Part shown: piece by piece, positions 1-6,835 of the stretch
Layout: each line of letters opens with the position of its first letter
Numbering within the stretch: the first letter of the stretch is position 1
From: PALSA-894 sp049698215
GTDB lineage: Bacteria; Pseudomonadota; Alphaproteobacteria; Rhizobiales; Xanthobacteraceae
Direction of reading: 5' to 3'
Assembly: GCA_049698215.1 (NCBI GenBank)
Contig: JBAVXH010000080.1
Coordinates: 1 to 27,053, forward strand
Length of the DNA: 27,053 nt
Notes under the pieces: generated by a model
Database searches by the model: none
What the model was told of the DNA's origin: nothing
What the model saw: only the letters and a program-made list of their open reading frames with translations
Position numbers and translations under genes: made by a program

Positions 1-345
1 CATGTGGCGGGCGCGAGCGCGATCGACCGCAAGGTCGCCGACAACGCGCTGCTCGCGCTCGAAGTGGACGCCGCCGGTCTCGACGCGATGGACCGCCGCT
101 ATCTCACGACCATCGCGCTCAACTACGGCGGCGGGCCGGTCGGCGTCGAGACCATCGCGGCGGCGCTCTCCGAGCCGCGCGACGCGATCGAGGAGATCAT
201 CGAGCCGTTCCTCATTCAGCAGGGCTTCCTGCAGCGCACGCCACGCGGCCGCCTGCTCACCGGCCACGCGTTCCGCCACCTCGGGCTGACGGAGCCGCAG
301 CGCGATCCGGGACAGTTTGGGTTGTTCAACGAGGACGACGCATGA
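1..345 (+). CDS. ruvB: Holliday junction DNA helicase RuvB, C-terminal part
   Basis: This is the 3' end of ruvB; the gene begins before the window and is read in frame from base 1. RuvB is the hexameric AAA+ motor that drives Holliday-junction branch migration with RuvA, ahead of RuvC cleavage. The visible 114 residues are the winged-helix C-terminal domain. Recognisable stretches are LDAMDRRYL, YGGGPVGVETIAAAL, EEIIEPFLIQQGF and RTPRGRLLTGHAFRHLGL, which are highly conserved in RuvB. The AAA+ core lies outside the window. The stop codon overlaps the start of the following Nudix gene (ATGA at 342-345), so the two are probably translationally coupled. A ruvB-ybgC-tol order is usual in this bacterial order. 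Confidence 0.96.
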   Translation, partial: HVAGASAIDRKVADNALLALEVDAAGLDAMDRRYLTTIALNYGGGPVGVETIAAALSEPRDAIEEIIEPFLIQQGFLQRTPRGRLLTGHAFRHLGLTEPQRDPGQFGLFNEDDA

Positions 346-782
346 TCGAACCCATTCACATTGTCGCCGCGCTGATCCGCGACGCGGAGGGCCGCGTGCT
401 GCTGGTGCGCAAGCGCGGCACGGCGGCGTTCATGCAGCCGGGCGGCAAGCGCGATGCCGGCGAGGATGATGTGTCCGCGCTCGCGCGCGAGCTCAGCGAG
501 GAGCTCGGCTGCCAGGCGCTGCCGGAGACGTTCGCTGCGCTCGGTACATTCGAATGCGTCGCGGCGAACGAGCCGGACCGCCGGGTCAATGCGGCGGTCT
601 ATCGCGTCGATGTCACCGGCGAGATCGCAGCGCGCGCCGAGATCGACGAAATCGTTTGGATCGATCCCGCGGCGCCGCCCGATATCCATCTCGCGCCACT
701 GACGCGCGACCACGTGCTGCCGCTGGCACGCAAGCGGTGCGGTCTGGGATTTACCGTAAATTTGCCCGAATGGGTTTTGTAG
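342..782 (+). CDS. Nudix hydrolase
   Basis: This 146-residue Nudix-fold pyrophosphohydrolase has an intact Nudix box at residues 35-57 (G-x5-E-x7-R-E-x2-E-E-x-G), which binds the divalent metals and cleaves a nucleoside diphosphate linked to another moiety. The N-terminal strand (HIVAALIRDAEGRVLLVRKR) is the usual beginning of the fold. The substrate cannot be read from the sequence; MutT-like sanitation of oxidised nucleotides or hydrolysis of a nucleotide sugar are both possible. The ATG overlaps the ruvB stop, so it is probably co-transcribed with ruvB. Length is typical of a single-domain Nudix protein. Confidence 0.9.
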   Translation: MIEPIHIVAALIRDAEGRVLLVRKRGTAAFMQPGGKRDAGEDDVSALARELSEELGCQALPETFAALGTFECVAANEPDRRVNAAVYRVDVTGEIAARAEIDEIVWIDPAAPPDIHLAPLTRDHVLPLARKRCGLGFTVNLPEWVL

Positions 783-810
783 GGTGCAGCCACACACGAA
801 TGGTTGCCTC

Positions 811-1725
811 ATGATCTCCCGCCGCCGCTTCCTGCAAGGCCTTGGATCGCTCGGTCTCGTCGGCCTCGCGACATCCGCCTATGCGGGCTTTGTCGAGCCG
901 TATCTGCGCCAGCGGATCACGCGCTACGACCTGAAGCTTCCGCGCTGGCCGGCCGGCCTCGATCTCACCATCGCGGTCCTTGCCGACCTGCATGCCTGCA
1001 AGCCGTGGATGGACGTCGAGCGCATCGAATCCCTCGTCGAGCAAACCAACGCGCTCGGCGCCGACCTCATCGTGCTGCTCGGCGATTACGTGGCCGGGCA
1101 CCGGTTCGTCAGCGAGTACCTGAACTCCGGCGACTGGTCGAAGCCGCTGGCAAGCCTGAAGGCGCCGCTTGGCGTGCATGCCATCCTCGGCAATCACGAC
1201 TGGTGGGAGGACAGGGCCACGCAAATCGCGGGACACGGCCCGACCATTGGCCGGCTTGCGCTCGAACGCGTCGGCGTGCCGGTCTACGAGAACGACGTTG
1301 TCCGGCTGAAGAAGGACGGGCGTCCGTTCTGGCTCGCGGGCCTCGGCGATCAACTCGCCTTCTGGCCTTGGCGCCGTCGCTACCCCGAGCGCCGCATCGG
1401 CGTCGACGACCTCGCCGGCACGCTCGGCAAGGTGCAGGACGCAGCGCCGATCATTTTGCTCGCGCACGAGCCCGACATCATGCCGCGCGTGCCGGAGCGC
1501 GTTTCGCTGGTGCTCAGCGGCCATACCCATGGCGGGCAGATCAGGATGTTCGGCTGGTCGCCCGTGGTGCCGTCGCGCTTCCGCAATCGCTATGCGTATG
1601 GTCACGTCCACGAGCAGTGTGATTTGATCGTCTCCGGCGGCCTCGGCTGCAGCATCGTTCCGGTGCGGATGGGCGTGCCGCCGGAAATCGTGCTGGTGAG
1701 CGTGAGCGGTGCGCAGGCGGCATAG
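811..1725 (+). CDS. Tat-exported calcineurin-like metallophosphoesterase (YaeI family)
   Basis: This is a 304-residue binuclear metallophosphoesterase. The start at 811 is chosen because it places an ideal twin-arginine leader at the N-terminus (SRRRFLQG at residues 3-10, then a hydrophobic stretch ending AYA at 23-25); an in-frame GTG at 784 would add nine residues before it. The metal-binding motifs are all present in order: D-x-H at 59-61, GD at 91-92, GNHD at 127-130, H219, and GHTHGG at 237-242. E. coli YaeI and the chlamydial UDP-diacylglucosamine hydrolase LpxG belong to the same family, so a role on a phospholipid or lipid A precursor is possible but unproven. The likely site of action is the periplasm or outer face of the inner membrane. 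The stop codon is followed at once by the ybgC start. Confidence 0.9.
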   Translation: MISRRRFLQGLGSLGLVGLATSAYAGFVEPYLRQRITRYDLKLPRWPAGLDLTIAVLADLHACKPWMDVERIESLVEQTNALGADLIVLLGDYVAGHRFVSEYLNSGDWSKPLASLKAPLGVHAILGNHDWWEDRATQIAGHGPTIGRLALERVGVPVYENDVVRLKKDGRPFWLAGLGDQLAFWPWRRRYPERRIGVDDLAGTLGKVQDAAPIILLAHEPDIMPRVPERVSLVLSGHTHGGQIRMFGWSPVVPSRFRNRYAYGHVHEQCDLIVSGGLGCSIVPVRMGVPPEIVLVSVSGAQAA

Positions 1726-2190
1726 ATGACCGGGGCTTCTCTCGACGGCGAAATCCGCGACGGCCGCCACGCGATGACGGTGCGCGTCTACTACGAGGAC
1801 ACCGACTTTACCGGCATCGTCTATCACGCGAACTACCTGCGCTACATGGAGCGCGGGCGCACCAACTATCTGCGCCTGATCGGCGCGGATCACCGCGCGC
1901 TGTTCGAGGCGACCGAGCAGGAGGCGCCGGGCTTTGCCTTCGTGGTGCGCACCATGACGATCGACTGGCTGAAACCCGCGCGCATGGACGATGTGCTTGA
2001 GGTCCGCACCGCGCCCGAGGAGGTGAAGGGCGCCTCGATCACGCTGTTGCAGCAATGCTGGCGCGGCGAGGAATTGCTGTGCGAGGCGCATGTGCGCGTC
2101 GCGTTCATCTCCGGAGGCCGCGCACGGCCGATCCCCAAGCCACTGCGCATCGCCATGAAGGCGGATCAGGACAGGCTGCCATCGCCCTGA
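1726..2190 (+). CDS. ybgC: Tol-Pal system-associated acyl-CoA thioesterase YbgC
   Basis: This 154-residue hotdog-fold thioesterase belongs to the 4-hydroxybenzoyl-CoA thioesterase/YbgC group. The signature VYYEDTDFTGIVYHANYL lies at residues 21-38, with Asp27 corresponding to the catalytic Asp18 of the E. coli protein, followed by YMERGRTNYL. E. coli YbgC hydrolyses short-chain acyl-CoAs, interacts with acyl carrier protein and is encoded in the tol-pal operon. Here the gene abuts the phosphoesterase gene, but tolQ lies about 13.7 kb further on. ATG at 1774 (Met17) is an alternative start giving a length nearer the family norm. The last 42 bases before the terminal codons recur at 3053-3094, so the current 3' end may have been replaced by recombination. 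Confidence 0.95.
   Translation: MTGASLDGEIRDGRHAMTVRVYYEDTDFTGIVYHANYLRYMERGRTNYLRLIGADHRALFEATEQEAPGFAFVVRTMTIDWLKPARMDDVLEVRTAPEEVKGASITLLQQCWRGEELLCEAHVRVAFISGGRARPIPKPLRIAMKADQDRLPSP
2137..2178 (+). repeat. Direct repeat, copy 1 (inside the ybgC 3' end)
   Basis: These 42 bases encode KPLRIAMKADQDRL of YbgC. They recur with 39 of 42 identical bases at 3053-3094 in the same orientation. Similarity starts abruptly at the AAG codon and does not extend upstream, which resembles the core of an integration site at a gene 3' end. Confidence 0.75.
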
Positions 2191-2951
2191 CGCTGCTGCG
2201 CATCGTGGCGCATGAGCGCCTGAAAGGTCCTGTTGGCGTGGCTCAGGTCGAATGCCACGTGAATACCGAGATCGACCGCGGTCTTGATCGCGATCAGGAT
2301 GATCAGCGGTGCGATCGAGCCGAAGAACGACAGAAAGCCGCCGAGCAGGATCGCGACATGCATCACGATGATTCGCGCGTAGAACCCGCCGACCAGCGCG
2401 ACGGCGATGCTGTCGGACGATAACCCTGCCGCGCGCACCGGCCGTTGCCGGTTCAGCCACTGCCGCAGCCGCGTACCGATCCGTGAATAGAAAAACACGA
2501 TCCCGCGCGCGACAAACAACACAAGCAGCGGGACCCAAAGGTCGGTGCCGATGATGAGTTTGTCGACGAACTCGCGCGGCCCGTGGATGCGTGCTGCCCA
2601 GCCGCCGGAGAACAATACCCAGAGGAAGGCGAAGTGCACGCCCATGAAAATTCCGGCGTGCGCCACGAAGAACAGCGCAAAGCCGATCGGCGAGGGCGGG
2701 CGCGTGCTGCCCTGCATGGTGATGCCGCCGAGCGCCTCGCGCGAAGCGGTCGCGATGCGTACCAGCGTCCAGAACCCGATGATCGCGGTCTCTAACCAGT
2801 AGAGCATCAGCAGCACGAACGCATCCCATCCCCAGAACAGGACGCCGGCGAGAGGAAACAGATTGGCGGCGATGAGAATCAGCGACGACGGATAGAAAAG
2901 CGGGCGCGTGCTGAATGCCGCGCCTGACGGAACAGTGGTTGGGTCGCCCAT
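2166..2951 (-). CDS. DUF6498 family integral membrane protein
   Basis: This 261-residue protein has about six hydrophobic segments (roughly residues 23-41, 43-65, 88-115, 135-155, 181-210 and 212-235). The opening pattern ANLFPLAGVLFWGW...LLYWLETAIIGFWTLVRI matches what I know of DUF6498, a family of bacterial membrane proteins without a known function. The ATG at 2951 is chosen because hydrophobic family-like sequence begins shortly after it; the frame stays open upstream to 3221 but that part looks like intergenic translation. No good ribosome-binding site is visible. It runs against ybgC and the two genes overlap by 25 bases at their 3' ends. It lies between two direct copies of the ybgC 3' terminus and is probably an insertion into the tol neighbourhood. 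Confidence 0.8.
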   Translation of the reverse strand: MGDPTTVPSGAAFSTRPLFYPSSLILIAANLFPLAGVLFWGWDAFVLLMLYWLETAIIGFWTLVRIATASREALGGITMQGSTRPPSPIGFALFFVAHAGIFMGVHFAFLWVLFSGGWAARIHGPREFVDKLIIGTDLWVPLLVLFVARGIVFFYSRIGTRLRQWLNRQRPVRAAGLSSDSIAVALVGGFYARIIVMHVAILLGGFLSFFGSIAPLIILIAIKTAVDLGIHVAFDLSHANRTFQALMRHDAQQRQGDGSLS

Positions 2952-3052
2952 GGGTTCAATCCGCGCCGACCCCGAATCGGCCTGCAGGCGCATGATCGCA
3001 CAAGCGGCGGGACCCGCGGCCCGCGCGCTCTGTGATCGATGTGATCTGCGGC

Positions 3053-3100
3053 AAGCCGCTGCGCATCGCCATGAAGGCGGATAAGGACCGGCTGGCGTAA
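3053..3100 (+). pseudogene. Displaced remnant of the ybgC 3' end (direct repeat, copy 2)
   Basis: Read in frame, this encodes KPLRIAMKADKDRLA followed by TAA, nearly identical to the C-terminus of YbgC. The three base differences within the first 42 bases change one codon silently (CCA/CCG), one Arg codon silently (AGG/CGG), and Gln to Lys (CAG/AAG). No upstream YbgC sequence or start codon accompanies it, so it cannot encode a thioesterase. It lies in the upstream region of the DUF6498 gene and just before the gamma-glutamyltranspeptidase-family gene. It may be the original ybgC terminus pushed away by insertion of the DUF6498 segment, or a fragment of a duplicated copy. Confidence 0.65.
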
Positions 3101-3193
3101 GGACCCATGCTCCCACCTTCCCCCCTCCAGGGAGGGTGCTTGCGGCGCGCCCGACAAGCGTGCTGCGATGACACATCGCGCGGGGGACATCAG

Positions 3194-4795
3194 ATGCACG
3201 GACGCCGGCCGACCATTTCATCCACCAAGGGCGTCGTTGCGGCGGCGCATCCGCTCGCCGCGCAAGCCGGCGCGCAAATGCTCAGCAACGGCGGCAATGC
3301 CTTCGATGCGGCCGCCGCGACAGCAGCAGCGCTGAATGTCGTGGAGCCCTACATGTCCGGCCTCGCCGGCGCGGGGCTCGCGACCTGCTGGATCGCCGCC
3401 GAGAAGCGCATCCGGGTGCTCGATTTCGTGCCGCGCGTGCCGGCAAGCTTTCCGGTCGCGCGCTTTCGCAAGCGCGAGGATCTGGCGCGTGGGCCTCTGT
3501 CAGCCGGTGTGCCTGGCAATCTCGCCGGCTGGGCGGAGCTTTCGCGCGCGCACGGCAGGAAGCCGCTCGGCGATGCGCTTCAGCCGGCGATCGCGCTGGC
3601 GCTCGACGGCTTCCCGCTGGTCGAGTTCAATGTCGAGGAGCTGAACGAGAACGCGCCGGCGCTGAAGCCTTATGCGGCGTTCTATGGCGAATTCTCGCGC
3701 AACTACATGGACGGCGCCGACACGGTGTCGATCGGGCGCGTACCGAAGCAGCCGGACCTTGCCGGCACGTTCGAACGGCTCGCCGCCGCGGGCCCGCAAC
3801 TGCTCTATGGCGGAGAGCTCGGGCAGGCGATCGTCAGGCATCTCAAATCGCTCGGCGGTTACATGACGATGAGCGATCTCGAGCAGGTCGCGCCGAAATG
3901 GAAGGACCCGATCAGCGTGATGTATCGCGGCCGCGTGGTGCATGTGCCGCCGCCGGCCTGCGAGGGATTCCAGTTCCTGCTCACGCTGCGCATCCTGGAA
4001 GGCTTCGACCTTAACGCGCTCGAACGCAACGGCGCCGATCATCTCGACATTGTCTATCGCGCGGTGCGGCTTGCGGCCGGCGTGCGCATCAACAACAATA
4101 ACCCACCGCCGCAGGAGCTCGCGCGCCTGCTCGGCGACGAGCACGTCGAGACCTTGCGCGCGCGCGTGCGCGACGGCCGCCCGATCGCGGGCCCGACCGA
4201 GCAATGGATGGAGCCGCCCGCGGGCGGAGAGGACCCCGGCCATACCACCTCGTTCTCGATCGGCGATGCCGAGGGCAATCTGATTTGCGTGACGCAAAGC
4301 CTCGGCAGCCCGTTCGGCTCGGGCGTCGTGGTGCCGGGCACCGGGGTGTGCCTGAACAACTTTCTCTACTGGACCGAGGTCAACGCCAAGAGCCCGAACC
4401 GCACCGCACCCGGCGCCGAACTGCCGATCTGCATGGCGCCGACGCTCGCGACGCGCGACGGCGTGCCGGTGCTGGCGCTCGGCACGCCCGGGAGCTACGG
4501 CATCCTGCAGACGCAGGCGCAGGCCTATGTGCAGTACGTCGATTTTGGATTGCCGCTGCAGGACGCGATCGAGGCGCCGCGCGCGCGGCTGTGGGACGGA
4601 ACGTTCGTGCAGGTCGAAGGGCGCGTCGCGCCCGCCGTGGTGGCGGAGCTCAAACAGCGCGGCCACGACGCGCAGGCATTCGCGGACTGGACCATGAAGG
4701 TCGGCGGCATGCAGGCGGTGGCGGTCGATCCCGCGACGGGTGTGATGACCGGCGCCGCCGACCCGCGCCGCGATGGCTATGCGGTGGCGGTGTAA
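3194..4795 (+). CDS. Gamma-glutamyltranspeptidase family protein (diverged Ntn hydrolase)
   Basis: This 534-residue protein is a homologue of gamma-glutamyltranspeptidase, an Ntn hydrolase that cleaves itself to expose a catalytic Thr. The start at 3194 is preferred over an in-frame ATG at 3107, because the extra N-terminus would be translated from a C-rich intergenic stretch. The family opening NGGNAFDAAAATAAALNVVEP lies at residues 32-52. The self-cleavage site corresponds to GHTTSFS, with Thr351 as the probable nucleophile, followed by NLICVTQSLGSPFGSG. No signal peptide is visible, unlike E. coli Ggt. Several canonical gamma-glutamate contacts are altered: the DxRE motif reads DFVPR (77-81), the SS pair reads IC (412-413), and PGG reads PGS (432-434). 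Processing looks plausible, but a true glutathione substrate is doubtful. Confidence 0.88.
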   Translation: MHGRRPTISSTKGVVAAAHPLAAQAGAQMLSNGGNAFDAAAATAAALNVVEPYMSGLAGAGLATCWIAAEKRIRVLDFVPRVPASFPVARFRKREDLARGPLSAGVPGNLAGWAELSRAHGRKPLGDALQPAIALALDGFPLVEFNVEELNENAPALKPYAAFYGEFSRNYMDGADTVSIGRVPKQPDLAGTFERLAAAGPQLLYGGELGQAIVRHLKSLGGYMTMSDLEQVAPKWKDPISVMYRGRVVHVPPPACEGFQFLLTLRILEGFDLNALERNGADHLDIVYRAVRLAAGVRINNNNPPPQELARLLGDEHVETLRARVRDGRPIAGPTEQWMEPPAGGEDPGHTTSFSIGDAEGNLICVTQSLGSPFGSGVVVPGTGVCLNNFLYWTEVNAKSPNRTAPGAELPICMAPTLATRDGVPVLALGTPGSYGILQTQAQAYVQYVDFGLPLQDAIEAPRARLWDGTFVQVEGRVAPAVVAELKQRGHDAQAFADWTMKVGGMQAVAVDPATGVMTGAADPRRDGYAVAV

Positions 4796-4959
4796 GCGGA
4801 TCGGCGTCAGGCTGTCATCACAAGTTGTTCGCGTTTCGTTGAATGGGCGCGGCAAAGTGTGCCGGGATTTTTGAGTTGACACGCAAGCCGCCTCCCGAGT
4901 GCAATGCCGCCGCGTGAATTGACTTCGACAATTTTGGAAATCAACCAGAGAGGCACATT
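4796..4959. promoter_or_regulatory. Upstream region of the osmC-like gene with an AATTG-N7-CAATT dyad
   Basis: The 164-base gap contains a TTGACA hexamer at 4876-4881 without a convincing -10 partner. Nearer the gene is a perfect dyad AATTG-N7-CAATT at 4917-4933, which contains the T-N11-A arrangement typical of LysR-type regulator boxes. The ribosome-binding sequence AGAGAGG follows, ahead of the ATG at 4960. A LysR-type peroxide regulator would suit an OsmC target, but no such regulator is in the window, so this is inference. Confidence 0.35.
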
Positions 4960-5517
4960 ATGAGTAACAATCCAGCAGCGAATAATGGCGTCAACGTTCA
5001 GGCTTTGCTCGACGCGCGCGACGCTCTCACCAAGGCTCCGGCGGCTGCGCAGTTCAAGTGGCGCGCGGCGTGCGAATGGAAGAATGGCACGCACAGTCAT
5101 TCGAGCGTCGAAAGCTTCTATGGTCTCGGCGAGGAGCAGAAACGCAAGACCACCTTCAAGTTCGATGCGGATCACCCGGAGGTCTTTGCTTCCGAGGACA
5201 AGGGCGCAACGCCGGTCGAATACGTCCTGGTCGGACTGGCAAGCTGCCTCACCGCAGGCATTGCGGCGGTCGCGCAGAACCGGAACATCCAGCTGAAGTC
5301 CGTGACCGCGACCATCGAAGGCGATATGGACCTCGCCGGCATCCTCGGCATCGACAGCGAGGTGCGCAACGGCTTCAAGGGCATCACGGTGAAATACAAG
5401 ATCGATGCCGACGCGAAGCAAGAAGACATCGAGGCGCTGGTCGCGCAGTCGCAGAAGCGGTCCGCGGTCTACGACATCGTCACCAATCCGACGAACGTCA
5501 CGGTTGTGGTGAACTGA
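4960..5517 (+). CDS. OsmC family protein
   Basis: This 185-residue protein has the OsmC/Ohr fold, a family that reduces organic or fatty-acid hydroperoxides with a redox-active Cys pair. The first family Cys is at residue 96 in VEYVLVGLASCLTAG, the conserved helix start. The second (resolving) Cys is absent: the equivalent stretch reads SQKRSAVYDIVTNP, with Ser where Cys is usual. The only other Cys is Cys38. Classical two-Cys peroxidase chemistry is therefore unlikely, and the protein may be one of the single-Cys family members of unknown role. A clear ribosome-binding sequence lies upstream. It stands on the same strand as the flavoprotein gene that follows after 51 bases and could be co-transcribed with it. 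Confidence 0.88.
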   Translation: MSNNPAANNGVNVQALLDARDALTKAPAAAQFKWRAACEWKNGTHSHSSVESFYGLGEEQKRKTTFKFDADHPEVFASEDKGATPVEYVLVGLASCLTAGIAAVAQNRNIQLKSVTATIEGDMDLAGILGIDSEVRNGFKGITVKYKIDADAKQEDIEALVAQSQKRSAVYDIVTNPTNVTVVVN

Positions 5518-5568
5518 CCGCCACTGCGGCCGTTAGGGTGCTCACGAGGAGTCGGCGCAATTAACGCC

Positions 5569-6816
5569 GTGACCACCGTCATCGTCGGCGCGGGGCACGC
5601 GGCTCTTGCGATGAGCCGCTGCCTCGCGGAGCGTTCTATCGACCATGTCCTGCTCGAGCGCGGCGAAGTCGCCCAGAGCTGGCGCACCGAGCGATGGGAC
5701 TCGCTGCGCCTGCTCACGCCCAACTGGCAGAGCCGCCTGCCCGGATTCAGTTACACCGGCAACGATCCCGACGGCTATCGGACGCTGCCGGAGGTCGTCG
5801 ACTTCATCGCGGGCTATGCGAAATCGATCTCGGCGCCGGTGCGAACCCAAACGACCGTCACCTCGGTGCGCAGCGACGACGCGGGATATCTTGTGCGCAC
5901 CGACCGCGGCGACTGGCGCTGCCGAACCGTCGTCATCGCCTCGGGTGCATGCAACATCGCGCGCCTCCCGAGCTTTGCCGCCGGCGTGCCGCCGTCAGTC
6001 GCGACGCTCACGGCGCAGTCCTATCGCAATCCGGCGCAGGTCGCGGACGGCGGCGTGCTGGTGGTGGGGGCTTCGTCAAGCGGCACCCAGATCGCGCACG
6101 AACTGCAACGCGCAGGGCGTGCGGTCACGCTCGCGGTCGGCGAGCACATCCGCGCGCCGCGCATGTATCGCGGCAAGGATCTTGAATGGTGGATGGACGC
6201 GGCCGGCGTGCTCGACGAGCGCTACGATCAGTTGGACGACGTCGCGCGGGCGCGCCGCGTGCCCTCGCTGCAGCTTGCCGGCACACCGGACCGCTCGACG
6301 CTGGACCTCAACGCGCTCTCCGGCATCGGCGTGAAGCTCGTCGGCCGCCTTGCCGGCATCACGGCCGACGGCAAGGCGCAATTTTCCGGCTCGCTGCGCA
6401 ACATGTGCGCGATGTCCGATCTCAAGATGCGCCGGCTGCTCGAGCTGCTTGACGAGTGGGCGGGCACGAACGGCCTCAACGACACGATGGAGCCGCCGGG
6501 CCGCCTGCCGCCGACCCGCGTCGAGGACGCGCCCCCGCTCGGGATGGATCTCGTGAAGAGCGGGATCAGGACGATCGTCTGGGCCTCGGGTTACCGGCCG
6601 GATTATTCCTGGCTCGAGCTGCCGGTTCTCGACCGCAAGGGCTACGTCACGCATGACGGCGGCGTCGTCAGCGCGCCCGGCGTCTACCTGATGGGGATGC
6701 AGTTCCTGCGGCGCCGGAAGTCCGCCCTGATCGACGGCGCAGGCGATGACGCGCGCGACCTGAGCGCGCATCTCGCGGCGTATCTCGACAACGCGGCGCC
6801 AAGGCTGAGCGCGTGA
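5569..6816 (+). CDS. FAD/NAD(P)H-dependent monooxygenase-like oxidoreductase
   Basis: This 415-residue flavoprotein has an N-terminal Rossmann motif for FAD (VIVGAGHAALA, residues 4-14) and a second dinucleotide motif for NAD(P)H (VVGASSSGTQIAHEL, about 165-179). It ends in the conserved IVWASGYRPDYSWL and MGMQFLRRRKS segments. This two-nucleotide layout is that of flavin-containing and Baeyer-Villiger-like monooxygenases and of related flavoproteins annotated as putative flavoprotein CzcO-like. The start is GTG at 5569; an AGGAG lies about 18 bases upstream, which is a long spacing, so the exact start is not certain. The substrate is unknown. It converges on the ThDP enzyme gene, with 19 bases between the stop codons. 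Confidence 0.88.
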   Translation: MTTVIVGAGHAALAMSRCLAERSIDHVLLERGEVAQSWRTERWDSLRLLTPNWQSRLPGFSYTGNDPDGYRTLPEVVDFIAGYAKSISAPVRTQTTVTSVRSDDAGYLVRTDRGDWRCRTVVIASGACNIARLPSFAAGVPPSVATLTAQSYRNPAQVADGGVLVVGASSSGTQIAHELQRAGRAVTLAVGEHIRAPRMYRGKDLEWWMDAAGVLDERYDQLDDVARARRVPSLQLAGTPDRSTLDLNALSGIGVKLVGRLAGITADGKAQFSGSLRNMCAMSDLKMRRLLELLDEWAGTNGLNDTMEPPGRLPPTRVEDAPPLGMDLVKSGIRTIVWASGYRPDYSWLELPVLDRKGYVTHDGGVVSAPGVYLMGMQFLRRRKSALIDGAGDDARDLSAHLAAYLDNAAPRLSA

Positions 6817-6835
6817 AGCGCCCCCCTAGGGCCGC

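Noticed and set aside
751..2829. Open frame of 692 codons on the minus strand across the phosphoesterase and ybgC
   Set aside because: It spans three well-supported genes on the other strand or frame, and its composition is typical of shadow frames.
3107..3193. N-terminal extension of the transpeptidase-family protein from ATG at 3107
   Set aside because: The extra 29 residues come from a C-rich intergenic stretch, are not family-like and contain no signal peptide.
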